Shown: in pieces, positions 17,776 through 22,839 of the stretch
Layout: each line of letters begins with the position of its first letter
Numbering within the stretch: position 1 is the first letter of the stretch
From: JBOHSA01 sp050732995
GTDB lineage: Bacteria > Gemmatimonadota > Gemmatimonadetes > Gemmatimonadales > GWC2-71-9
NCBI GenBank assembly: GCA_050732995.1
Contig: JBOHSA010000096.1
Location: 1 to 22,839 of the forward strand
Reading direction: 5' to 3'
DNA: 22,839 nt
The notes under the pieces: model-generated
What the model saw: only the letters and a program-made list of their open reading frames with translations
Told to the model about the DNA's origin: nothing
The model's database searches: none
Translations under genes and position numbers: made by a program

Positions 17776-18527
17776 AGGACGACCGCCTCCCCGTTGGTAT
17801 CCTTGGCCCCGTCGGCGCACAGCGCGAGCACGGCCTGCGCGACCGCTTCGGGTGGGATGAGCCGCTTCTGGCCGGCCGTGGCGAGCATCGCGGCGAGCGC
17901 CTCGGCGGGTGCCGTGCCGGTCTTCGCCGCCACCCGCGCGACCGACTCGCGGGTCATGTCGGTATCCACGAAACCGGGGCACACCGCGTTGCAGGTGACG
18001 CCGGTGCCCACCACTTCCGCCGCGACCGAGCGGGTGAAGCCGAGCGCGGCGTGCTTCGCCGCGCTGTAGGCGGCGATGTACTTCGCGCCCTGGAGCCCCG
18101 CCACCGAGGCGACGTTCACCACCCGACCCCAGCGCCGGTCGAGCATGCCGGGGAGGAACGCTTGGGTGCACAGGAACGTCCCGGTGGCGTTGACCGCGAG
18201 CACGCGGCTCCAGTCCTCGAGCGTGAGGCGGTGCAGGGGGGCGCTGTGCGCGATGCCGGCGTTGTTGACGAGCACGTCTACGTGGCCGAGGTGCCGCGTC
18301 GCGGCCTCGGCGAGGGCGCGGACGCTCGCCGGGTCGGTGACGTCGCACCGGACGGCCCAAGCACGGCCGCCGCCGGCGCGCAACTCGGCCGCGACCGTGT
18401 CGATCTGCGCGACGGTGCGGGCGGCGATGACCACCGCCGCGCCCTCCGCGCCGAGCGCCCGCGCGACCGCGGCGCCGATGCCCTGGCCGCCGCCGGTGAC
18501 GACCGCGCCGCGGCCCTCGAACCTCAT
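17772..18527 (-). CDS. Short-chain dehydrogenase/reductase
   Basis: A 251-residue classical SDR. The cofactor motif TGGGQGIG starts at Thr11; NNAG is at 88-91; the catalytic set Asn113, Ser141, Tyr154 and Lys158 (YSAAK) is complete, and CPGFVDTDM follows. Arg37 after the second strand (AARTVAQ) suggests NADP(H), although NAD(H) cannot be excluded. ATG 18527 overlaps the creatininase-family stop (ATGA). The probable role is oxidation or reduction of a hydroxy/keto CoA intermediate of anthranilate degradation (3-hydroxyacyl-CoA dehydrogenase-like), inferred from operon position. Confidence 0.92.
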   Translation of the reverse strand: MRFEGRGAVVTGGGQGIGAAVARALGAEGAAVVIAARTVAQIDTVAAELRAGGGRAWAVRCDVTDPASVRALAEAATRHLGHVDVLVNNAGIAHSAPLHRLTLEDWSRVLAVNATGTFLCTQAFLPGMLDRRWGRVVNVASVAGLQGAKYIAAYSAAKHAALGFTRSVAAEVVGTGVTCNAVCPGFVDTDMTRESVARVAAKTGTAPAEALAAMLATAGQKRLIPPEAVAQAVLALCADGAKDTNGEAVVL

Positions 18528-19279
18528 GCGGCGTGCTCGGCGAGAACGGCCTCGGCGAGAATCGCCCCCAGGGTGTCGATCGTGCGGGCCCCCTCGTCTG
18601 CGGTCGCGTCCGCCGGGCGGCCGAAATAGGCCCGAGGACCGCCCGCCTCCTCAAAGGTCGTCCGCCCCGCGCGGATCGCCTCGGACAGGGACTTGAGGTT
18701 CGGCGGCAGGGACCGACGGACCCCCTCCCGCACGAGCTCCGGGCGCGCGGCGAGCACGATCGAGCCCTCGTAGCGGCCGGCGTGGCACGCGCCGCTCCGG
18801 AACTCCTCGGTCAGCCGTGGCGCCCAGGGTTTGCGCGAGACATCGGGGAACACGATCCGGATCGAGGACAGGTCGCGACCCGCGACGAGCGCGGCTTCGA
18901 GCGCCGCGACGTGTCCGGGGTCGAGATGCGCATTGGCGATCGCAAGCACGGGAATCCCGTGCCGGCCCAGACTGCGAGCGAGGTCCACGATCAGGGCCGT
19001 CACGGTGGCGGGGCGCAGCGACACGGTTCCCGGAAACCCGGCGGCGAACTCGGCCGCCGTATAGGCGAGCGCCGGCAACAGCAGCACGGGGTGCCCTCCG
19101 GCGGCCAGCTTGTCCGCAGCCGAGCGGGCCATCGCCTCGGCAATGACGACGTCGGTCGCGAGCGGCAAGTGGGGCCCGTGCGCCTCCAGGGCGCCGGTGG
19201 GCAGGATGGCCACCGCATGCGCCCGGTCGAGATCACGGACGTCCTCCCAGGTCAGCGCGGAGAGCTCGTGGACCGGCAT
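18524..19279 (-). CDS. Creatininase-family amidohydrolase, candidate N-formylkynurenine formamidase
   Basis: A 251-residue protein of the creatininase family, metal-dependent cyclic-amide or formamide hydrolases. The metal ligands are visible: Glu32, His34 and Asp43 in GALEAHGPHLPLATD, His118 in NAHLDPGH and Glu171 in CHAGRYEGS. The usual GHxxN or GHYE after strand 5 is changed to AHLD. It is the first gene of the operon, and its ATG matches the family N-terminus but has no Shine-Dalgarno. No KynB (cyclase-type) or alpha/beta-hydrolase formamidase is in the locus, so this enzyme is the best candidate to remove the formyl group between the dioxygenase and kynureninase. The family contains a known deformylase (archaeal ArfB), which makes this reasonable. 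Ring opening of a later intermediate is the alternative. Confidence 0.85.
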   Translation of the reverse strand: MPVHELSALTWEDVRDLDRAHAVAILPTGALEAHGPHLPLATDVVIAEAMARSAADKLAAGGHPVLLLPALAYTAAEFAAGFPGTVSLRPATVTALIVDLARSLGRHGIPVLAIANAHLDPGHVAALEAALVAGRDLSSIRIVFPDVSRKPWAPRLTEEFRSGACHAGRYEGSIVLAARPELVREGVRRSLPPNLKSLSEAIRAGRTTFEEAGGPRAYFGRPADATADEGARTIDTLGAILAEAVLAEHAA

Positions 19280-19286
19280 GGGTGGA

Positions 19287-19295
19287 AGTATCGTA
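19287..19295 (-). promoter_or_regulatory. Possible -10 region of the catabolic operon (leaderless start)
   Basis: Reading leftwards, TACGATACT lies 7-10 nt before the ATG of the creatininase-family gene. Either TACGAT or GATACT could serve as a -10 box, giving a transcript that starts at or almost at the ATG. This would explain the absence of a Shine-Dalgarno. No clear -35 box is seen. Confidence 0.25.
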
Positions 19296-19301
19296 CGGGC
19301 A

Positions 19302-19323
19302 GAGCCGGTTGACCGCTAGGCTC
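19302..19323. promoter_or_regulatory. Divergent intergenic region with inverted repeat and TTGACC box
   Basis: The 67-bp gap between the divergent creatininase-family and ligase genes must hold both promoters. It contains GAGCC (19302-19306) and GGCTC (19319-19323) as inverted arms 12 bp apart, and between them TTGACC (19309-19314), a possible -35 box for the ligase gene. The arms are short, so this is a weak operator candidate for a shared regulator, which is not encoded in this window. Confidence 0.25.
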
Positions 19324-19346
19324 CGCGCGCCACATCATCAAGGGCG

Positions 19347-20873
19347 ATGACGTTCCAACCGCCCCAGCCGTTCAATATCGCCGAGTACTTTCTCGACGCG
19401 CGTCTCCGGGAAGGCAAGGGCGACCGGCCTGCGCTCCTGACCGCGTCGGGCCCCCGCACCTACCGCGACGTGCAGGCGCTCGCGAATCGCTTCGGCCACG
19501 TGCTCTCGAATTGCGGCGTGCAGCCCGAGCAGCGCGTGTTGATCGCCCTCCCGGACGGGCCGGAGTTCGTTGCGGCGCTGTTCGGGACGCTGAAGATCGG
19601 GGCCGTCGTGGTGATGGTGAATCCGCAGCTCAAGCCGGATGCGATCGCGTACTTCTACGCGTACACGCGGGCCCGTGTCGCGGTCGTGCACCGGGACACC
19701 GCCGCGGCGTTCGAGGCGGCTGCCGGAGACGCGGCGCACCTGAAGCGGATTCTCGTCGTCGCCGGGACGGACGGTGAGCTCGTGACCCAGCTCGCCGGCG
19801 CGCCGACCGGCCTCGAGACGTTCCCCAGCCACCCGGACGACTCCGCCATCTGGCTCTTCTCCGGAGGCACCACGGGACAGCCCAAGGCTGTGGTGCAGAC
19901 GCACCGGTCGTTCGCGAATACCACCGAGTGCTACGCGAAGGGCGTGATCTGCTACACCGAACGTGATGTCACCCTGTCGGTGCCGAAACTCTACTTCGGT
20001 TACGCGACCGGCTCGAACCTGTTCTTCCCGTTCTCGGTGGGCGCCGCCGCCGTGCTGTTTCCGGAGCCGTGCACCGCGGACGCGGTGTTCGAGCACGTGG
20101 CCCACTTCAGGCCGACGATCCTCGTCAACGTGCCGACGATGATCAACCACATGGTGAGCCACCCGGACGCGGCGCGGCAGGACCTCCGATCGCTCCGCCT
20201 GTGCACCTCCGCCGGGGAGGCGCTGCCCGTCGAGCTGCACGAGCGCTGGACGCGGACGTTCGGCGTGGAGCTGCTGGACGGCCTGGGGACGGCCGAGATG
20301 TGGCACATCTTCATCTCGAACCGGCCGGGGCGGGCGCGGCCCGGCACCCTGGGCGAGGTCGTGCCCGGGTTCGACGTGAAGGTGTGCGACGACGAGGGCC
20401 GCGACCTGCCGGCGGGGGAGGTGGGCGCCCTGTGGGTCCGCGGCGACTCCCGGGCCATCGGGTACTGGCAGCAGATGGAGAAAACACGGCAGGGCTTCCG
20501 CGGCGAGTGGTACGTATCGGGCGACCTCGTGCGGCGCGACGGAGACGGGTACTTCACCTACTGCGGCCGCACCGACGATATGCTCAAGGTCTCGGGCAAG
20601 TGGCTCTCGCCGCAGGAGGTGGAAGGCTGCCTGCTACAGCATCCCGCCATCAAGGAGGCGGCCGTCGTCGGGGTAGTAACGGCCGACGGGCTCACCAAGC
20701 CGCGCGCGTTCGTCGTGGCGACCGACCGCCACCCACAGCTCGCGGACGAGCTGAAAGCCTTCGTGCGCGCTCGGCTGGAGCCCTACAAGGCGCCTCGCGA
20801 GGTGGTCTTCCTCGACGCCCTGCCGCGCACCCACCTCGGCAAGGTCGATCGGGGCCGGCTGCGCAAAGGATAG
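19347..20873 (+). CDS. Benzoate/2-aminobenzoate-CoA ligase family protein
   Basis: A 508-residue adenylate-forming enzyme that activates an aromatic acid with ATP and CoA through an acyl-AMP. The P-loop FSGGTTGQPKAV, the acyl-binding LYFGYATGSNLFFPF, the GLGTAEMWHIF motif, YVSGDLVRRD, and the A10-type lysine in THLGKVDRGRLRKG are all intact. The NPQLKPDAIAYFYAYTRARV and GSNLFFPF segments are typical of the benzoate-CoA ligase subfamily (about 505-530 residues). Given kynureninase and the anthraniloyl-CoA-type monooxygenase opposite it, anthranilate is the most likely substrate; benzoate or salicylate are alternatives. ATG 19347 has AAGGG only 2 nt upstream. It is transcribed away from the operon. 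Confidence 0.9.
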   Translation: MTFQPPQPFNIAEYFLDARLREGKGDRPALLTASGPRTYRDVQALANRFGHVLSNCGVQPEQRVLIALPDGPEFVAALFGTLKIGAVVVMVNPQLKPDAIAYFYAYTRARVAVVHRDTAAAFEAAAGDAAHLKRILVVAGTDGELVTQLAGAPTGLETFPSHPDDSAIWLFSGGTTGQPKAVVQTHRSFANTTECYAKGVICYTERDVTLSVPKLYFGYATGSNLFFPFSVGAAAVLFPEPCTADAVFEHVAHFRPTILVNVPTMINHMVSHPDAARQDLRSLRLCTSAGEALPVELHERWTRTFGVELLDGLGTAEMWHIFISNRPGRARPGTLGEVVPGFDVKVCDDEGRDLPAGEVGALWVRGDSRAIGYWQQMEKTRQGFRGEWYVSGDLVRRDGDGYFTYCGRTDDMLKVSGKWLSPQEVEGCLLQHPAIKEAAVVGVVTADGLTKPRAFVVATDRHPQLADELKAFVRARLEPYKAPREVVFLDALPRTHLGKVDRGRLRKG

Positions 20874-20890
20874 CGGGTCTGTTAGTTTTC

Positions 20891-20922
20891 TGTGCGTCTG
20901 TGCGTCTACGCGTCTAGTAGTC
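20891..20922 (+). repeat. Tandem octamers before tRNA-Ser(CGA)
   Basis: Four consecutive 8-bp units, TGTGCGTC, TGTGCGTC, TACGCGTC and TAGTAGTC, end 2 bp before the tRNA. The first two are identical and the following ones drift. A related array precedes the next tRNA. It could be a degenerate microsatellite or part of the tRNA 5' leader. Confidence 0.7.
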
Positions 20923-20924
20923 AG

Positions 20925-21011
20925 GGACAGGTGGCCGAGCGGCTGAAGGCGCCGGTCTCGAAAACCGGTATGCTCGCAAGGGCATCGAGGGTTCGAATCC
21001 CTCCCTGTCCG
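20925..21011 (+). tRNA. tRNA-Ser(CGA)
   Basis: An 87-nt class II tRNA. The acceptor stem GGACAGG pairs with CCTGTCC (21004-21010), with discriminator G at 21011. The D arm is TGGCCGAGCGGCTGAAGG. The anticodon stem CCGGT/ACCGG holds the loop CTCGAAA, anticodon CGA (reads UCG). A long serine-type variable arm (TATGCTCGCAAGGGCATC) precedes GGTTCGAATCC. CCA is not encoded. Confidence 0.97.
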
Positions 21012-21026
21012 TAGTTCCTCGGCGCC

Positions 21027-21074
21027 GGCGCGCCTGTGTGCCCGTGCGTCTGCGCGCCTGTGCGCCTAGTAGTG
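21027..21074 (+). repeat. Tandem octamers before tRNA-Ser(GGA)
   Basis: Six 8-bp units in phase: GGCGCGCC, TGTGTGCC, CGTGCGTC, TGCGCGCC, TGTGCGCC and TAGTAGTG. The last 34 bp match the leader of the other tRNA-Ser at 27 positions, including CTAGTAGT next to the tRNA. The two tRNA-plus-leader units therefore look duplicated or jointly maintained. Confidence 0.65.
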
Positions 21075-21075
21075 A

Positions 21076-21162
21076 GGATAGGTGGCCGAGTGGCTGAAGG
21101 CACACGCCTGGAGAGCGTGTAAACGGGTAACCGTTTCGTGGGTTCGAATCCCACCCTATCCG
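21076..21162 (+). tRNA. tRNA-Ser(GGA)
   Basis: An 87-nt class II tRNA. The acceptor stem GGATAGG pairs with CCTATCC (21155-21161), discriminator G. The anticodon stem CACGC/GCGTG holds the loop CTGGAGA, anticodon GGA (reads UCC/UCU). The long variable arm contains ACGGGTAACCGT and is followed by GGTTCGAATCC. CCA is not encoded. A membrane-protein gene starts 13 bp downstream. Confidence 0.97.
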
Positions 21163-21175
21163 TTCGACACTTCGG

Positions 21176-21577
21176 ATGGGCCTCTGGTCCGGCACCTTGG
21201 TCTACGTCGGCGCACGTACCCTGCTGGCTGCGGCCATCGTGCTATACGTGCTCCGCCGCCAGGCGGGCGTGTGGGTACTAGCCGGCCAGGTCGTTTCCGA
21301 CCTGTGCTGCGCCGCCTTCCTGCTTGGCTACATCAACGTCGACAGCCGTGAGGACATCGGCCTCCTTGCCGTGCCGCTCTGGGTGTTCGTGGTCTACTGG
21401 GAGATCTCCCGTCGCCGTGGCTGGCTCGCCCGGCAGCGCGAGGAGACCGACGGCCCCGACGACTCAGCCCTCGCGTCTGCTTCCCGGATTTATCGCGGTC
21501 TCTGGGTGGTCGGGTTCGTGGCACCGGCGGTCGTCGCCGGTGGGTTCCTGGTGTTCGACCTTGTGTCCCCGAGGTAG
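21176..21577 (+). CDS. Small integral membrane protein of unknown function
   Basis: A 133-residue protein with four likely transmembrane segments: residues about 8-27 (LVYVGARTLLAAAIVLYVL), 32-52 (VWVLAGQVVSDLCCAAFLLGY), 62-76 (GLLAVPLWVFVVYWE) and 108-130 (GLWVVGFVAPAVVAGGFLVFDLV). A charged cytoplasmic-looking loop (SRRRGWLARQREETDGPDD) separates the last two. ATG 21176 has no clear Shine-Dalgarno and lies 13 bp after the tRNA, so it might be co-transcribed with it. I do not recognise the family. The same frame stays coding-like after its TAG stop. Confidence 0.6.
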   Translation: MGLWSGTLVYVGARTLLAAAIVLYVLRRQAGVWVLAGQVVSDLCCAAFLLGYINVDSREDIGLLAVPLWVFVVYWEISRRRGWLARQREETDGPDDSALASASRIYRGLWVVGFVAPAVVAGGFLVFDLVSPR

Positions 21578-21799
21578 TGGCCGTTTCCGAACCCGCGGTC
21601 GGCGCTCGCCTGCGCGCCCAGTCGGATCGGGCCCGACGATACGCTGACGCTGCGGATGAGCGTCCCCCACGGGGCTGCGTCGCCGACCGATCCCCGGGAG
21701 CCAGTGTTCGCCGACCCGGGAACCTATCTTTTCCGGCTGAGCGAGCTCGAGGAGGTGTCGGCGTCCCGTACTTGCGAGGTGCGGTTTGAGAAGCCGTGA
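21578..21799 (+). pseudogene. Coding-like frame after an in-frame TAG, possible decayed 3' part
   Basis: The frame of the upstream membrane protein continues past its TAG to TGA 21797-21799 with high GC at third positions. Its product looks protein-like (DDTLTLRMSVPHG, then VFADPGTYLFRLSELEEV and RTCEVRFEKP). The only standard start in this stretch is ATG 21656, which would give 47 residues and has no Shine-Dalgarno. Either the TAG interrupts a once longer gene, or a tiny separate gene begins at 21656. A competing frame from GTG 21577 (70 residues) is Arg/Ala-rich and looks like a shadow. Confidence 0.35.
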
Positions 21800-22127
21800 A
21801 ACCCTGACCCAGCCGGTCACCATTCCCCGTTGGAAATACCATCTCGGCCATGCGGGGACCGCCGTGGCCGTCGCCTATGTGGCACTGGCGTTCGGCGTCC
21901 CGCTCCTCGGGGCCACCCTGCTGGGCGCCGTCGGCTGGCCGCTGGTACACGAAACGTATGATCTGAGGAAGGGTGGGAACTGGCCAGACGCAGTCGCCGA
22001 TCTAGTGCAGCACCAGCCGCCGTGGGTCATCTACTTCCTCCACACCGGCGATCCGGCCATCGCTCTGCTCACGGCACTGGTGATCGCGGTCCTGTACGTG
22101 GCGACGCTACGGTGGAGCCGGCCATAA
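21786..22127 (+). CDS. Small membrane protein of unknown function
   Basis: A 113-residue protein starting at TTG 21786, which is supported by GAGG at 21776-21779 with 6-nt spacing; it overlaps the end of the preceding frame by 14 bp. Two or three hydrophobic segments are visible: residues about 24-52 (TAVAVAYVALAFGVPLLGATLLGAVGW, possibly a hairpin) and 90-109 (AIALLTALVIAVLYVATLRW). Between them lies a conserved-looking polar stretch, HETYDLRKGGNWPDAVADLV. The layout (short, two-helix, basic N-terminus) recalls small phage or mobile-element membrane proteins, but no homology is claimed. A 6-bp stem CCGGCC/GGCCGG (22118-22133) encloses its stop codon. Confidence 0.6.
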   Translation: MRSRETLTQPVTIPRWKYHLGHAGTAVAVAYVALAFGVPLLGATLLGAVGWPLVHETYDLRKGGNWPDAVADLVQHQPPWVIYFLHTGDPAIALLTALVIAVLYVATLRWSRP

Positions 22128-22135
22128 GGCCGGGT

Positions 22136-22243
22136 CATGATCACGCGACGACCGAGACCCGGCGGCGCATGGCCGTGATCGCCCTGGCGAACGTGCAGGC
22201 CGTCCTGCGCGGCCATCCCCCTTTGACCCCCCTCTATCGCTAG
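22136..22243 (+). pseudogene. C-terminal remnant of a D-2-hydroxyacid dehydrogenase
   Basis: The frame ending at TAG 22241-22243 encodes HATTETRRRMAVIALANV followed by QAVLRGHPPLTPLYR. This matches the usual end of glyoxylate/hydroxypyruvate reductase-type dehydrogenases (H-x-SAT-x-ETR-x-RMA-x-x-A-x-x-N-x-x-A-x-LRGEPP). About 36 residues are recognisable and nothing upstream continues the domain: the membrane-protein gene stops at 22127. The parent gene of about 320 residues is therefore missing its first nine-tenths. The junction falls at about 22128-22136. Expression is unlikely; ATG 22169 would give only 24 residues. Confidence 0.6.
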
Positions 22244-22250
22244 TTAGCTT
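22223..22250 (+). promoter_or_regulatory. Candidate promoter of pyrR
   Basis: TTGACC (22223-22228) is followed after 16 bp by TAGCTT (22245-22250). This is the same geometry and near the same sequence as the promoter found at 5963-5990. Transcription would start about 5 nt before the pyrR ATG, giving a nearly leaderless mRNA, which fits the lack of a strong Shine-Dalgarno. Confidence 0.4.
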
Positions 22251-22261
22251 TGAGCCCCGAG

Positions 22262-22839
22262 ATGACTCGGCCTGCCCGGTCCCCGGCCCTCGACCGCACC
22301 ACCCTCCTCGACGCCCGCGCCATGTCGCGGGCGCTTCAACGTATGGCGGTCGAAATCGTGGAACAGGCGCCGAGTGCCCAGGAGCTGGTCCTGATCGGCA
22401 TCCAGCGGCGCGGGGTGGAGCTGGCCGAGCGGCTCGCCCGGCTCATCGGGCAGGCCGAAGGCGTCGCCATCCCGCGCGGCGCGCTCGACATCACCCTCTA
22501 TCGGGACGATCTGGAAACCATCGGCCCCAAACCGGTGATCGGCGAGACCCGCCTCCCCGGCGACCTCACCGGCACCCACGCAGTGATCGTGGACGACGTG
22601 CTCTACACAGGGCGCACGGTGCGCGCGGCCCTGGATGAGCTGGCCGACTTCGGGCGACCGCGGCGCATTTCTCTCTGTGTCCTGATCGATCGCGGTGGAC
22701 GCGAGCTGCCGATCCAGGCTGACATCGTCGGCAAGACCGTGAAGACCGGCCCCGGCGACCGGGTCGAGGTGCAGGTCGCAGAGATCGACGGCAAGGACCA
22801 GGTGGAGCTCGTCCGGGGAGGGGGGGGGGGGGGGGGGGG
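22262..22839 (+). CDS. pyrR: PyrR, pyrimidine regulatory protein/uracil phosphoribosyltransferase (3' end open)
   Basis: The frame from ATG 22262 runs off the window after about 192 codons. It shows the PRTase type I fold of PyrR: RALQRMAVEIVEQ, LIGIQRRGVELAERL, LDITLYRDDL, the PRPP-binding loop VIVDDVLYTGRTVRAA at about residues 108-122, and VLIDRGGRELPIQADIVGKTVKT near the end. PyrR binds pyr mRNA to attenuate pyrimidine biosynthesis genes and has weak uracil phosphoribosyltransferase activity. The family is about 180 residues long, so almost the whole protein is present. The last codons lie in a run of 20 G (22820-22839) and would encode only glycine, so the true C-terminus and stop are not reliable. 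pyrB or other pyr genes may follow outside the window. Confidence 0.92.
   Translation, partial: MTRPARSPALDRTTLLDARAMSRALQRMAVEIVEQAPSAQELVLIGIQRRGVELAERLARLIGQAEGVAIPRGALDITLYRDDLETIGPKPVIGETRLPGDLTGTHAVIVDDVLYTGRTVRAALDELADFGRPRRISLCVLIDRGGRELPIQADIVGKTVKTGPGDRVEVQVAEIDGKDQVELVRGGGGGGG

Noticed and set aside
20891..21074. Short repeats considered as a CRISPR array
   Set aside because: The units are contiguous 8-mers without spacers and there are no cas genes.
20914..21195. Small - strand frames across the tRNA pair
   Set aside because: They are antisense of tRNA genes, a known source of false ORFs.
21575..21577. TAG read as pyrrolysine
   Set aside because: Nothing suggests pylT/pylS or a methylamine methyltransferase; a plain stop or mutation is far more likely.
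21577..21789. A 70-codon frame from GTG 21577
   Set aside because: Its product is Arg/Ala-rich without structure, and the ribosome site spacing is poor; the neighbouring frame looks more coding.
21137..22260. Attachment-site duplication of the tRNA-Ser 3' end
   Set aside because: No copy of the T-arm/acceptor end was found downstream up to pyrR, and no integrase is present.

Overview
The window reads as a GC-rich bacterial chromosome segment, most likely from Gemmatimonadota or a close FCB-group relative. The reasons are the very high GC with G/C-ending codons, a TonB-receptor tail next to a propeller lipoprotein, a DUF3857/transglutaminase exported protein, a type IX-style C-terminal sorting domain (NYPNPFNP motif), and housekeeping genes of ordinary bacterial type. 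No transposase, integrase, CRISPR array or phage structural gene is visible. The assignment is by eye and is not proven by a marker-gene search.

Left part (1-10.6 kb, mostly + strand): the 3' end of a TonB-dependent receptor; a YVTN-like propeller lipoprotein; an exported DUF3857/transglutaminase-like protein; recO and selB, tightly packed and overlapping; a stand-alone sorting-domain protein behind its own promoter and an 18-bp palindrome, closed by a strong terminator; a small exported protein of unknown function, also closed by a terminator; clpB with tadA overlapping its end; and a convergent 88-aa helical protein.

Centre (10.66-20.87 kb): a catabolic locus for tryptophan through kynurenine and anthranilate to anthraniloyl-CoA. 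On the - strand, in transcription order, come a creatininase-family amidohydrolase, an SDR, a Rid-family protein, a crotonase, an acyl-CoA dehydrogenase, a fused flavin monooxygenase/old-yellow-enzyme (anthraniloyl-CoA monooxygenase/reductase type), tryptophan 2,3-dioxygenase, kynureninase and a small unknown protein. The first eight are joined by ATGA/GTGA overlaps or gaps under 10 bp. An aryl-CoA ligase of the benzoate/2-aminobenzoate type is divergent from them across 67 bp. Together they can plausibly oxidise tryptophan to N-formylkynurenine, deformylate it (no classical formamidase is present, so the creatininase homologue is the candidate), split kynurenine into alanine and anthranilate, activate anthranilate with CoA, dearomatise it and start beta-oxidation-like ring degradation. 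The Rid protein and the crotonase both lack the canonical catalytic residues of their families. The most interesting hypotheses in the window are here.

Right part (20.87-22.84 kb): two tRNA-Ser genes (CGA, GGA), each preceded by degenerate tandem octamers; two small membrane proteins with a decayed-looking reading frame between them; a C-terminal scrap of a D-2-hydroxyacid dehydrogenase; and pyrR, which runs off the window into a run of 20 G that is probably an assembly or sequencing artefact. Three further C/G homopolymers of 10-14 nt lie inside coding frames, one directly after the acyl-CoA dehydrogenase start codon.
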